From: Atrina japonica
Taxonomy: Eukaryota; Mollusca; Bivalvia; Pterioida; Pinnidae
Length of the DNA stretch: 64,000 nucleotides
Assembly (NCBI GenBank): GCA_030159075.1
Contig: BROG01000136.1
Span: forward strand, 1,017,501 to 1,081,500
Direction of reading: 5' to 3'
Shown here: positions 1 through 13,530 of the stretch, piece by piece
Position numbering within the stretch: position 1 is the first letter of the stretch
How the letters are laid out: every line of letters begins with the position of its first letter
Translations under genes and position numbers: made by a program
The notes under the pieces: generated by a model
Databases searched by the model: none
Seen by the model: only the letters and a program-made list of their open reading frames with translations
What the model was told of the DNA's origin: nothing

Positions 1-1954
<1,954 letters not shown>

Positions 1955-3290
1955 GGATAAAAAATCTAAAATACCAAAGTATAAATTTAGGATGTCCAGG
2001 ATATAGGTACAAATCTGGTAACAAAATGGACAAACACGGACCTCTTGAAACCAAGAGGTGGGATCAGATGCCATGGAGGAGTAAGCATCTCCTGTCGAGT
2101 AGTCACCGCTGCCGTGAGTCGACAGTCAAGTCACAATGAAATACGTGAGGAACGAATCCTCGTCACAATTGGTACAGACGTCTCAACAACCGCCAACGAA
2201 TTGGCAACTGAATATTTCACCAAGTGAAGCAGAGTAATCGCAAACATCAAACGCGGTTTTCGATATCTCTGTGTCAATAATTTGTCAGTGAGTAGTAAAA
2301 TTTGCGGAACTTTGACATTAAACGCAGTTTTCGATATCCCTGAGTCAATAATTTACCTATGCATATGAATTGTTCATATGTTGAACACGCCCTGGCATAT
2401 CTGATCATTTGTGAAATAAAAACTCCATATGCGAGTGATTGTCCGATTTTACTACTTAAATGTGGAAAATTAACAATAGGAAAGCCGAAATCGTTGCGTT
2501 TGCCGTATAGCTTAGTTGCTAATTTCCCGTCTGTGTTTATATTAAGTAGAATGTCTAAGTATGAAACGTGTGTGCTTGATTCTGGTGTATCTTTAATTTC
2601 TAGTTCGCTGGGATATATCGCATTGACATATGTATGAAAATTGTCATTATTAATTGACAAAACGTCGTCGATATATCTAAATCTCAATTTAAAGGGCACC
2701 GCTATTTTTTTCTTCTTCTGATTCAGCAGTTTCTGAATGAAGTCTGCTTCCTATGAATAAAGGAATAGGTCATCCAATAAAGGAGCACAATTGGTTCCCA
2801 TAGGAATGCCGACAGTTTGTTGAAAGACCACGTCTCCGAACATTATAAATATATTGTCTATTAGAAATTCCAGCATATCATCTTCAGTGTATTTATGTGT
2901 AGAATCAGAGTGGTGTTTGACAAAATGAGTATCATGATAACCAATCACTAGGTATTTAAATTTCCGGGTACCACTTTTAGTGAAAAAAACAGTTTTCTAT
3001 GGTGCTAATACGTTTCTCTTTTAATTTGTATTTGGAATTGTTGTGTAAGAGTAGAGAACTCGTATGTTTTGATACTGTGAATCTGAGAAAATCTGTGTAC
3101 CTTCAAATTTTCTAAAAGTTGTTTAGAATTTTTAAGTATCCACATCTGATTTATACCGCATCTAGAATAAGCAACTGTACAGTATTGTTGAAGTTTCTCC
3201 TTAACGACTGTTAGTATCTTGGTAAGGAGTAAAGATAAAGGTTTGGTAGAACAATTTCACCATGTTATTATATTTAGCCATATGGAATTT
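1955..3290 (-). mobile_element. Penelope-like retroelement fragment A, 3' end with part of RT
   Basis: Reading the minus strand, the RT region (about 3290 to 2240) runs into a non-coding tail (about 2240 to 1955). The tail contains the family hallmarks CCACCTCTTGGTTTC-like, 'tccgtgtttgtcca' and 'cctggacatcct'. The same tail recurs at least a dozen times in this window in both orientations. The copy is truncated upstream near 3290 and has several frame breaks, so it is a dead 5'-truncated insertion. Confidence 0.75.
2274..2948 (-). pseudogene. Broken reverse transcriptase of a Penelope-like element
   Basis: Two frames carry consecutive RT pieces. The upstream piece (2948-2751) has VFQQTVGIPMGTNCAPLL, the RT motif just before the catalytic core. 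The downstream piece (2699-2274) has FRYIDDVLSINN, where YIDD is the catalytic box. It continues through conserved ELEIKDT, SYLDILL and FGFPIVNFPHLSS blocks to the C-terminal IRYARAC region. The role in an intact element is target-primed reverse transcription of the element RNA. The change of frame between the pieces and the stops upstream show it is inactive. Assignment to PLE rather than another RT class rests on the LYWIPKLHKTPYKQRYIAG motif seen in the sister copy at 27.7 kb. Confidence 0.75.
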
Positions 3291-4049
3291 CGATGAATGT
3301 TCAAGAGGGGTCATTTCTTTATTATTTTTGATCTAGTGTTTTCTAGAACTGTACTAAGGTATCTATACAAGTAGATGGTCAGATCTCTAGGCAGACCAAG
3401 TTTAGAACAGAACAAGGGAAAGTACCTGAGACTAGCAGACCACACTTCATATACTGGAAGTTATACGAAAGTAGTGCATATCAATATTACATACTACTGG
3501 AATTTTTTGTGTATTCGAGTAGATCGTTTGCCATAAGAACTGAACAGCAACAGATAATGTGAGTTGTGACTTTAATTATTGTAAACTATCATTTATGATA
3601 AGTTTCTATTCTGTTACTGTTAATAAAATTTACAAATTTACTTTACTTTACTATTTTTACTGGCATATTTGAGGGTAATTCTGACCCTTAACAACGTCAC
3701 AAGCAAGTGACGTCATATATGTCCAATTCAATGAAGTGTGTAAAAACGTTGCTTTTTCTACACATTGTATACGATCTGTATCATTTTTAATGCTAGAAAA
3801 GCTTTATAGGCCCCACCAAAAGGACTGTCGTACAGACATACAATTCACAGTCTACGCTGTCGTCCCATATGAAATTCACTGAAAATCCAATATGATATCA
3901 GGTCAAACAAAGACCGTGTAAGTTGTAATGTCATGAGTCAAAATGTCCATCACATCTTCCCGTTTTGTGCATTTCTATCTAAAACTCTGTCCGGGACTTA
4001 AATTTATTTTGTTGTCGTCAGCTAAATATAGAAAGTCCATTCCGGAATG
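3291..4049. other. Intergenic, nothing recognised
   Basis: AT-rich sequence without a recognisable gene or repeat. Confidence 0.5.
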
Positions 4050-4224
4050 TTCAATTTTCGGAATCAATTGCAATTGAAAAAGTGCCAAAGCTGGGTTTCT
4101 CAAGGAAATTACACAAAATATATAGTAATTGCAGAATTTGTATGCCTGTGTATATCTCTTTTTTTTATTGTATATCAATTTAAGTAATAAAAAAGGGCAA
4201 TAATATTTTGGAAAAAATGCCTCT
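4050..4224. mobile_element. Partial copy of TTAA-flanked MITE family
   Basis: The right half of the family is present, with the internal block TATGCCTGTGTATATCTC and a terminal AATGCCTCT followed by TTAA. The left half is missing or unrecognisable. Better copies are at 14.2, 25.7, 35.6, 36.8 and 50.4 kb. Confidence 0.55.
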
Positions 4225-4261
4225 TTAAGTTGTACGGAGGCCCACATCGCATTATATAGGT

Positions 4262-4435
4262 CATGTTATGACCATAGCCACAGACCATAGAAATGAAAGT
4301 TCACTTCGTAGTTACATTTGTAACATGTCCGTTAAACAGTAAAAAGAAAGTTAGGCCTTGTGCAACTTTGTCAAGCATATCTGATAAACAGGTCGATTTG
4401 TTTGCCGTCACCAGATATTCCTGTCAGAAACAATT
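4262..4435 (+). repeat. Dispersed repeat, sister of 9,125-9,300
   Basis: Shared blocks include TTCGTAGTTACA, AACTTTGTCAAGCAT and CTGATAAAC in the same order and orientation as in the second copy at 9.1-9.3 kb. The two are clearly related but diverged. The family is unknown. Confidence 0.5.
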
Positions 4436-5327
4436 CGTCACATTGTGCTGCACAGAATTTTATTTATGATCCATTGCATATATATTCCATGCTATTTCAA
4501 AAAATGAAAAACAATCCTTGATAAAGTGTACAAGTTTTACTGAGAAAAAGACTGCTTTCCCTGTATTACCGAACACTCATTATTCTGTGAGAATCGCGCT
4601 ATTTGTGATACACAAGATATCAAAAACAAGGCTCGTAATGTGATACAGTTAGTTTTTCTATATTCATAAGAGTAACTATAATAACATGTACTCGGAACAA
4701 TTGTGTGATACACGACTCTGGTCTCAAAATGCTGTCCTGTAAATACTGGTCTGGAGAAGCTCTCAAAGCCATATACTGATATACGGAAACATCAGAGTTC
4801 TAGGCGCTTCTCCATTATCACAATATTTACAAACAACAAAGAAACGGAGGAATACAAGTGCCGTGCATACCATAGTCTCTTGTCAAAGTTTCACCTTTCA
4901 TAACCATCTAACACTATTAAAATCAGTGCAGTTCTAACAAATGCCTTCACGTATTTGCCATGGATGATGATGACATATAATTACCTAGTATTTAACCTTG
5001 AAGCTGCAACGATTTCCAAAAGTAAATTTCTTCATCCACTTTTGAATTCATGCAATTAATTTTAATTAAATTCTTTAACAGCTTGTCTGTTTGAAACATA
5101 AATCTCATAGTGTAACTAAGTAAACCGCCTGCCATTTTCACGAAGTAGGCCTATATGTTTATCTCAGGGCATACCAATTATTTTTTCCGTTTATATTCAT
5201 CAATAAGTTGTATTCCTCCCAAACCTCATAGTGATACATTTTCATTACAAATTGTGTGACTATACTGAACATGTTAATGTAAATACTGTCAAAATGCCAA
5301 TATATGATAATACCGTTCCCTAACTTT
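4436..5327. other. Intergenic, nothing recognised
   Basis: AT-rich sequence. No gene, RNA or repeat structure was identified. Confidence 0.5.
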
Positions 5328-5575
5328 ACTCAATCGAGCGGGAGAGTCGCGGGTTTGAGCTTCGGTTGAGGCGGCTGACTTTTCCTGTCCTTCGGATGAG
5401 ACAATAAAAACCGAGATCCCGTGTCACAGTAGGTGTCCACACGTTAAAGAACCCTTACTGTTCAATGTCAGTACGTGCCGAGCATAGGTCAAAATTTGAA
5501 GCCCTTCACCGGCATATGAGTGAAAGATGTTTTAGTGGGACGTTAAACAGCAATATTCAAAAAGACCTTTTACTC
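5328..5575 (+). mobile_element. tRNA-derived SINE
   Basis: The block has a pol III B-box-like GGGTTTGAGCTT at 5351-5362, then GGCGGCTGACTTTTCCTGTC, CCCGTGTCACAGTAGGTGTC and AAGCCCTTCACCGGCATATG. It ends with GAGTGAAAGATG and GGGACGTTAAACAGCAATA. This order matches a tRNA-derived SINE type that I recognise as widespread in molluscs; the exact family name is not claimed. SINEs are copied by a LINE reverse transcriptase acting in trans. This copy is diverged. Confidence 0.75.
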
Positions 5576-6654
5576 AAAAACTGTAAAATAAACTACACAC
5601 ACACGCACAGTAATTAAATTTTAACAATGATTTTGAAGTTTTCCTGGTAATGTTTAATTATATTTGCTATTCCCGGTCATTGTGACTTTCTACTAAAATA
5701 CTTTGACTATGTGAATAGAAAGACTGCACGCTTACATACCTGAGTTAATATGTAATTAACAGATAATGAAACAATTTAATTAAATAAAAATCCCGAGTTG
5801 TTCTATTGTGGATATTGTTATCGCTAAATTTATATACATAGCTTGTTAAAATATACAAATACGGAGGTTGTCTTCTGTTTCAGAACCTCTGAACATATTT
5901 TGGCCAATTGAATCCAATAACAATTTCCATATATTTTATATTTTTCAGCTGTTATAAATGTGAAAATGTTCTCACAATGACCTATGTTGTCAAAACCATA
6001 TACCAAGCATTCAAAACTATGTTTAATGTATAAACTGAAGAATATGACGAAGACCTATGAGCATAGTAATGAAAAATTGGCATGTCTTACGTAGGAAATT
6101 TACACTGAGGAAATATCAATTTGCGACTACTTTGATATCATACAAGATTAATCAAAATATATTGATGCTTGTGTTATAATATAAAATGATCCATTAACAC
6201 TCTTAAGAGATAAGTGCAGGCTTCATATTGTTGGCTATAAACTTTCTTTATGACTATGTAATATCGCACGACAAGCAGTCTGAATAACAATGTAACATGT
6301 GTTCACGTATATTATTACTTATTCGTCGTCTAATTATTTGAGGATTATACAAAAACAAACATGTCGGATGTATCATTCTTAAGAAACAAATATAACTGAT
6401 AAATGGTATGATTCTCCACAAGTGAGATTCAGTCTGTCTCTTCAAATTCATATTTTGTCACCTGTGTATATTTTCAAATGACAAATCGCACGATTTTTAC
6501 TGTTAATTAGTACGGTAGGTAAAACTATTCTTGATCGACATCATATCTAGTATGAAATAAATATCACAATAAGGCCTAAAGTTGTATTCGTAGAGAAATA
6601 TGCATATGCAATTTTTATAAATGTAAATTGTTCTTATTAAAATGTTTTAAGATA
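5576..6654. other. Intergenic, nothing recognised
   Basis: AT-rich sequence. Short open frames have no family resemblance. Confidence 0.5.
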
Positions 6655-6893
6655 TAAAATCTCAAATACAAAATGATAGATCTTAAGGATGTCCATGATA
6701 TACATTATATATATATATATATATATAAATCTGGTGAATATTGGACAAACATGGTCCTCTGGAAATCCAAAGGTGGGATCAGTGCTATGGAGGAGTAAGC
6801 ATAACCTGTTGACCAGTCACGCCCGCCCTGAGTCTGCAGTCAGATGAAGTAAGTAAGGAACGAACAGATACTCATAACAATTAGTAAAGACGA
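6655..6893 (-). mobile_element. PLE 3' tail fragment B
   Basis: Minus-strand copy of the PLE tail (plus strand: AAGGATGTCCATGATATAC, a short (TA)n, GGACAAACATGGTCCTCTGG, AAAGGTGGGATCAG, TATGGAGGAGTAAGC). A small TA array has expanded inside it. No RT sequence is attached. Confidence 0.65.
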
Positions 6894-7195
6894 TGATATT
6901 TACAAACACAGAATCGTTGCTACTGCTGTTGGAGCATTAGAACCTCTAGGGATATACATAAACCATGTACCTGTTTTCTACTAAAGTGATCATTCATTGG
7001 TAATTCAGTTTAAACACTGACCTCGTCTTAAACTAGGGTTGTCACCTTTTAACAGCGGTTACTGTTAGACAGCTTTGACAAAACATTCAGGTTTCTGGCC
7101 TTGTCTCATCTTCTTTTTTCTTTAAGAAATTGTAGGTCATCTGATGAAGTTCCATTAATAGAAACTATCGTTTAGAATTATGGATAAAGCTTTTT
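6893..7195 (+). repeat. Degraded hammerhead repeat between two PLE tails
   Basis: Diverged copy of the ribozyme repeat: TCGTTGCTACTGCTGTTGGA, ACAGCGGTTACTGTTAGAC and a remnant core with CTGATGA at 7141-7147 and GAAA at 7161-7164. The helix I arms no longer pair, so activity is unlikely. Outward-facing PLE tails lie on both sides. Confidence 0.55.
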
Positions 7196-7204
7196 TTTCT
7201 TTTT

Positions 7205-7545
7205 GGAATCATAAAACTTTGGTCGGTATAACAGTCTTGTCTGCGATTACTCTGTTTCACAAATTGAAATATTGAGTTGCCTATTCGATAGCAGTTGTTG
7301 GGACATCTGTACCAATTGTGAAGAAGATTCATTCTTCACTTATTTCATTTGGATTTGACTGTGGACTCATGTGGGTTTGATCTATCGACAAGGGATGTCC
7401 GCTCCTCCATGACACCTGATCCCAGCTCTTGATTTTTAGGTCTGTGTTTGTCCGTTTTTTTAAACCAGATTCGTGTATATATCCTGGACATCATGGAGAT
7501 TTATACTTTGGTTTCTGATATTTTCATATTGGTATTATGTTTATA
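7205..7545 (+). mobile_element. PLE 3' tail fragment, plus orientation
   Basis: Carries the family blocks GTTGGGACATCTGTACCAAT, TTGACTGTGGACTCATG, GTCTGTGTTTGTCCG, TATATCCTGGACATCATGGA and TTTATACTTTGGTTTCTGAT. It forms a divergent pair with the minus tail at 6655-6893; the 3' ends point outward. Confidence 0.65.
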
Positions 7546-9124
7546 TTTAACAGAACTCATGCAGTTTGTACCAGATGTCCACTACGTAAACGAGATCGTT
7601 GTTTTGCAACAGTTTGAACTGAAAAATATATTAATTAATCATCCGTAAGTTTATATGCATATGTGAATTTGTAGTAGGCACCTTTTTATAATTTTATAAG
7701 AGATATCAATTAAACACTCTCGTGGTTTAGGTATTTATCCTTGTACCAAGAAAACACCAACAGATACCTAATTTTATTTATATGAGCTGTCGTAGGTGAA
7801 AAAAAATTGCATGCCCATTTTATGTTATATTTTATCTCGTATGTATATCAAAGAGACCATCTGGTGGTTAGAATAACAAAATGCATGCGTATAATTGCAG
7901 CCATTTTGCCACACGTAACCCGTATTATCTGTGTGTTTTTGTACGACATTAGTCTGAGCACTGCAAATTAACTTTCGGTAATTTTACAAAGATTACCGAC
8001 TGTCCAATAAGCACGCGCTATTTGCAATAAATATATATTATATTTTTATTAACCTTTACTTTCTACATCATCTTTTCATTCCTTAATCGGGCAAAGTTGG
8101 TCTTTTCCGTCGTTTCAAAACATTCGTTTCCGAAATTGTCCACGTGCCGGGTACACCCATTTTTAACTCATTCCATCGCATTCTCTGCTTTATCATTATT
8201 GACATATGAACTGCCCAACTCCGTTGAAAATGGCGTCATAATTGTAAAACATGAGGTATGCATAGTTTTCACAGCTATATTGTTTTGATTGTGGCAATGT
8301 CAGCAATTATTTCAGGATTATATTAAAGATTGGAAATTTTAAATATTTTTAATCATATATTATCCGATTTGCTTCAGGTACTGAAAATAGCGTTGAAAAG
8401 CACATACTCTATATATTACATTTACATTGTACTTTCCAATAAAAATCAGCCGATTTTAACATACGTCGATTGTGTCAAGGGTCGAAATTACGGAAACACC
8501 GAGCGCGTAAAGGACCGAGATCCCCTAACCGAATTAAAGCACATTTAATATAATAGCGAAAGAGTTAATTCAAAATGTCGTTGCATACGGAAATACAGCC
8601 GATTGTTTAAGGTACGGGAAAACTTAAATTCTAATAAAACAAATAACTTCGAAAAGATGATTTTTTACAACGTTTCACGTGTTTGATAATGTACATTTTA
8701 TCATATTCTCTACTATATGTCATGGAACAAAAATCATCATTGTGACAGCTTATATCGCTTTAAATTCTGACTCTAATGTCCTTCATTGGAGGTATACAGA
8801 TCGATTGTTTATTTATTTTATAAAACATATACAAATGGTAGGTCTTCACATGACAAGAGTGTTAACTGCTTCAGGGAGGAATAAATAAATATCTATGAAA
8901 CCTTTTCTATGTATTTGTCGGACAAGTCTTCTATGGAATTTCAACATATGAACGAATCAACAAAGAAAAGAATATCACGTATTTATTGTGTATTTATTTA
9001 TTCTTAAAAGCCATAGATTACCACAAAAGAAACAAAAACACAGACAGAAATCAGAAAGACAAGACTCTACTGACGTACTGTATACTACTTACGTATTTCG
9101 TACAGGCCAATACCGTAGATCTAC
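7546..9124. other. Intergenic, nothing recognised
   Basis: AT-rich sequence. Open frames of 60-72 codons lack codon structure or family motifs. Confidence 0.5.
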
Positions 9125-9300
9125 GTCATGATATAACCAAAACCACAGGCCACATAAATGAAATTTCGCTTCGTAGTTACAATTGTAACTGGTCTGTTCA
9201 GTCGGGAAACAGGATTAGGACTAGTGAAACTTTGTCAAGCATCTCTGATAAACGGGTCGCTTTGCCTTCACCGGATAATCATATCATGGGAAATCAACCC
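9125..9300 (+). repeat. Dispersed repeat, sister of 4,262-4,435
   Basis: Second copy of the repeat described at 4.3 kb, sharing CTTCGTAGTTACAATTGTAAC and AACTTTGTCAAGCATCTCTG. A 134-codon frame crosses it (8986-9390), but its amino-acid sequence shows no known domain and I do not call it a gene. Confidence 0.5.
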
Positions 9301-10150
9301 TATATCACATTTCAATTCTTGCTAATTCTGAGGCCCATCCCCCCAGAACCTGCAATGTCAATGCCGAGCATTAGTAGTGTTCACGGGTAGTAGGATTATT
9401 GACGGGATACATTATATAATTATTCCAAGCTGACTGGTGAAATATTAAATAAAGTGACTACATTCAAATTCATGAGCTGTCTCCCTTATCTTAAGTCGCA
9501 CTCAAATTTTCTGTGGTATATTCCATTGATAAAATATCAGAATTCAAACGAAAACTTTTAGAAAAACAGCCTGTCACCAATGATCGGTCGTTTTCTTCCA
9601 AAATGATATGTAAAAAAATCCATTTAGTATTTTCGGGAAGAACAGAGACGATTTCTCATATCACACATCTGTTCAGCTGTTTCGTCATATGGAAATTATC
9701 CCCCGCAAAGTCAATTATATGGAATGAATTTAGTATCACAGAGAATTTTAATATATTTTAAATGTATATAAATATTAGAATTTTTTTATTCAATTTGTGC
9801 TTCACTAATATGTTTTTTCACGAGGAACTGCTTTTATATCAATTTTATTTAAAAAGAAAATAAAACAGTCCTTACAAATATAGCACATGTTATATATAAC
9901 ACAACAAAAGACATTGACAAAAAGATGATAATGATAGGAAATGGGTTTTTAAGGGGGAAAAGGCCAATATAGTAATATAAACCGGAAACCGGAAATGATG
10001 TTGGCAATCTAAACAAAAATCACAGATGACATATATTTGTCCACAAAAGACATACATTGAAAGGTAAATTCACATCAAGAGGTATATTAAGTTGTTCTTT
10101 GTGACAAAATTATTTTAACAGTCTTGTGTTTTTGCGTCATCTATGTGTAA
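9301..10150. other. Intergenic, nothing recognised
   Basis: AT-rich sequence with no supported feature. Confidence 0.5.
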
Positions 10151-10225
10151 TGTTTTAATTTTTGAATTTACTCTGGGGGGGTAAATACCCCCCCCCCCCC
10201 CAGAGTAAATTCAAAAATTAAAACA
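10151..10225. repeat. Perfect inverted repeat (hairpin) with G/C tip
   Basis: Left arm TGTTTTAATTTTTGAATTTA continuing CTCTGGGGGGG (10151-10181). The right arm is its reverse complement, ending at 10225, with a loop containing TAAATA and extra C residues. The arms match over about 31 bp. Confidence 0.85.
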
Positions 10226-10514
10226 TGACATATGAATCACAGCTTCACATTGTCTGGCATCTTTTGTCTCTCTGTCTGTTTCTCTGGGTACAGTCACATT
10301 TTGACATAAATTATCATTACTTTCTTATTATATATAGCACTTTTGTGAAACTTAGAGGAAAGGTTCATTGTGATGAGGTGCATCGCCCAGTCAAGGTCAA
10401 GGTCATGTTCAAGGTCACACTCAAGATCAAATGGTGATACAGTCTTCTCTTAAAGAATATCTTGTTAATAATTTTTGGCATACTTCAAGGTGTTATTTCT
10501 TCGCTATATATTTC

Positions 10515-10890
10515 GTCTAATTGACAGAAACGATATTGTCTTGAGCATTATAACTTTGGTATTATGTTTATGATATTTATAACCACTAGGTCGTTGCCAC
10601 TGCTGGTGGACCGTTTAAGTCCCCGAGGGTATAGATAAACCTAGTACCTAATATTTCGGTACCAGCTGTTCATCTTCACCATTTAAATTCGAAAAATTTC
10701 TAAAGCTGAGATAGTCAGTTTTTACAGTGGTTACTCTTAGACGGATTTCGTATATTATTAGGCCTTGTATGATACCACTTTCTCTTTAAAAAATACACAT
10801 ACTTTTCAAATTGGAGCTCAACTGATGAAGTCTAATTGACAGAAACGATACCGTCTTGAGCATTATAACTTTTGTATTATGTTTATAATA
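10515..10890 (+). mobile_element. Hammerhead retrozyme-like repeat, ~1.1 units
   Basis: One unit is bounded by two ribozyme motifs whose post-cleavage TTGAGC segments start at 10541 and 10856, giving a 315-bp period. The upstream motif lacks its CTGATGA strand; the downstream one is complete. Between them are the family blocks CACTAGGTCGTTGCCACTGC, CCCCGAGGGTATAGATAAAC, TTTCGGTACCAGCTG and ACAGTGGTTACTCTTAGACG. No protein is encoded. By known biology retrozymes are transcribed, self-cleave into circles and are copied by another element's RT; that is inferred here. Confidence 0.7.
10816..10861 (+). ncRNA. Type I hammerhead ribozyme motif
   Basis: Helix I strands GCTCAA (10816-10821) and TTGAGC (10856-10861) pair perfectly. 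Core strands are CTGATGA (10822-10828) and GAAA (10842-10845). Helix II is GTC/GAC closed by a TAATT loop. Helix III is ACG/CGT with a four-base loop. Predicted cleavage is after C10855 (GTC). The one departure from the usual consensus is an A-A opposition at the base of helix II. Helices II and III are closed and helix I is open, the arrangement reported for retroelement hammerheads. Confidence 0.7.
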
Positions 10891-12944
10891 CCTACATATC
10901 CAAGACTTGTTTTATTGAATCTAAATATTTGTTAACCATTCTGAATTGATCATTTACAGAAAAAAAACATTCATGATTTAATTTTTTACAGTGACCAAAT
11001 TTAAGATTTAAGTGTTATAAAAATTCGGTATTTTGGGGTTGTCAATGTTTTGTCCTCTTTATCCACCAGCTCTGATAAAAGCATAAAAACGCATTGATAC
11101 CTTGGCGTTTAACCAAATTTTACCAAGTTAGCTAGAAAAATATGATTTTTTTAATAATGAATAAGACAGTTGATGAAAAGAATCAAAATTTTGGAAAGGG
11201 GCATAACTCTTGCATATGTAATATCTCTTATGTACCCACAAATGTGCCAGATTATTCATTCTATTAATTCATACATTCATCATGAATAAGTATGCAAAAA
11301 ATAAGAAAAATTTGATGATAATATTTTGTATACCCCAGGGTACCCTTCTTCCCCTTATGTCTGAGAAATTCAATTTATTTTGAATTGTAACAAACTTTAT
11401 TAAATGAATGCATTCCAAAATCAGTTTTAGCGTTAGATGTAGAAAAATATGTTTGAGTTCAATGTATGTTCAATATATAGTGGAATACAATGTTTTGAAA
11501 ATATCTGCACTTTTATATTGAAGTATTTTAATATACAATTGGTTTAAATGTGTTCACAACACGGAAACACAATCTCACAACTGAGTCATACGTGTGACTA
11601 AGATTGGCTAACTGATCTTAAACAGGAGGGGCATTTTATTTATTTATACCCTTCTCGTAAATGAAAAGTGTTCCTTGAAATATTATCTTGGTAGAAATTA
11701 CATTTCTGAGTAAATTTATTTCTTGGTGAAATGAATATAGTTATTTTGACTTAATACAAAACAAGTAACTAAAACATTTTAAAACAGTATGTAAACAACG
11801 GTATTCGAATTATCGCGACTACTATTTCAACAATATTTTATATGCATGTACGTATTGTTTTGTTTTTCTTTTATTTCTAAAAATGTCTGAAGTGTTTCTA
11901 ATTACCCCGAAATCGATATACATTTTGTCAATTACTGTTTATATGTTATTTTCAGGTAATTTGGGATCCATAAACGTCATCTATGTAATAACGGAGTATT
12001 GGGTGTGATCTCGTTTGTGCGTCTTGTTTGACTAGTGGGACCAATGAGACGATCTTGGAAATTGATCGACGGTAACGTAACTCGACTAATTCAAGCCCTC
12101 TCCGTTTCCGATTATAATGATTAAATCATTAGAGCTATCCTGAGTTAATAATCAGTTAACGTCATGAAAGCATCATAAACATTATAAACAACACTGAACA
12201 CACAAAACCGGAGGTAGAGAATACCTTTTTATAACCTTGGATAGGATTCACTAAGTAAAGATGGCCAGAAAGAATTATGTGATCTTACGATTTCTTTATT
12301 ACTATGAAAATGAATTACGTCTCCGAAACAATACTTTCACTGGTCGAACAGGACACACACTATTTATGTATTGACCGGTTTATGTATGATATGATATGTA
12401 ATATATCAGAAGTCTGGGTAGTTATCAGTGAATATCTAAAATGTAAATACCGTAAGCCAGTCATATCCAAAAAGATCGACATCGAAATCCTTACTGGAAA
12501 GATAAAAATAGAAAGGATGTCTTTTGATAACAGAGTGACAAGTAGGTACTGAATAGGAGTTCTTGACACCACTGTAAATTGATTATGATAATTCCAAACG
12601 GAATGATTGAGGTAAATCATGCTACAATTCCAAGTATCACAATCAAGTGACATTTTGACTTGTACAAGCTACTGCAACTTTATAGGCTCACTGTGTTTTA
12701 TCTAATGTCTTATCTCATATTAGAGTATATGACAAAATTAACAGATGTATATGTTGTTGTTTTAAAACTAGTTTATAAAAAAAACCAAAAATAAACCATG
12801 TGATTCACGAAATAAACGTCCCTTATATTGTATAGTGGTGCGATTCAACGATGGTCAAAGTATCCACTTCCGGATCCTTCGAACCTCAAACTTTGGTAAT
12901 TTGGATGTTTCTCAGTGATTTCTTGGACTCAGAGATCGACACAC
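10891..12944. other. Intergenic, nothing recognised
   Basis: AT-rich sequence. Open frames at 12304-12552 (plus) and 12360-12653 (minus) overlap each other and show no family motif. Confidence 0.5.
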
Positions 12945-13212
12945 ACACCTGTTTGATAGCGGTTGTTGGGACGTCTGTACCAATTGCGACAAGGATTCAT
13001 TCCTCGCGTATTTCATTTGGATTTGACTGTGGACTCATTGCGTGTGTGACCAGTCAATAGGGAATGCCTACTCCTCCATTGCACCTGATTCCACCTTTTG
13101 ATTTCCAGAGGTTCGTATTTGTCCAATGTTTTACTAGATTTGTATTTATATCCTGGACATCCTAGAGATTAATACTTTGGTATCTGAGATTTTTTTATAT
13201 TTGTAAGTTTAT
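12945..13212 (+). mobile_element. PLE 3' tail fragment C
   Basis: Plus-orientation tail: GTTGGGACGTCTGTACCAAT, TTTGACTGTGGACTCATTG, CCTGATTCCACCTTTTGATT, TATATCCTGGACATCCTAGA and a terminal ACTTTGGTATCTGAG. It faces the minus-oriented copy D about 320 bp away. Confidence 0.7.
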
Positions 13213-13355
13213 CGTTCAGTGAGAGGACATAGAAATTTCAAAATACATAGATTCATTTATGTTCTTTAAACTCAGCAGTTTGACATTTATCAGATTGTTT
13301 TTACTCTTACTCTTCTTTTTAAAATTTCTTTTTTCTTTCTTCTTCTTTTTCTAAC

Positions 13356-13364
13356 CTGTAGTAG

Positions 13365-13405
<41 letters not shown>

Positions 13406-13406
13406 G
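13356..13406. repeat. (ATT)n microsatellite
   Basis: About 17 trinucleotide repeats between the convergent PLE tails C and D. Confidence 0.95.
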
Positions 13407-13530
13407 CAAAAAAGCTGATTGAAAGTGGTCTTTGATTTAGTTATCATCTTTCTCCGAAACTACTTGAAACTTGTGAGAATGATATATATACTTGTATACC
13501 TACCTGTTTTTCCGTCCCGTATATATGCAA

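Noticed and set aside
8986..9390. 134-codon plus-strand ORF
   Set aside because: It crosses a dispersed repeat shared with 4.3 kb, where the frame is not kept.
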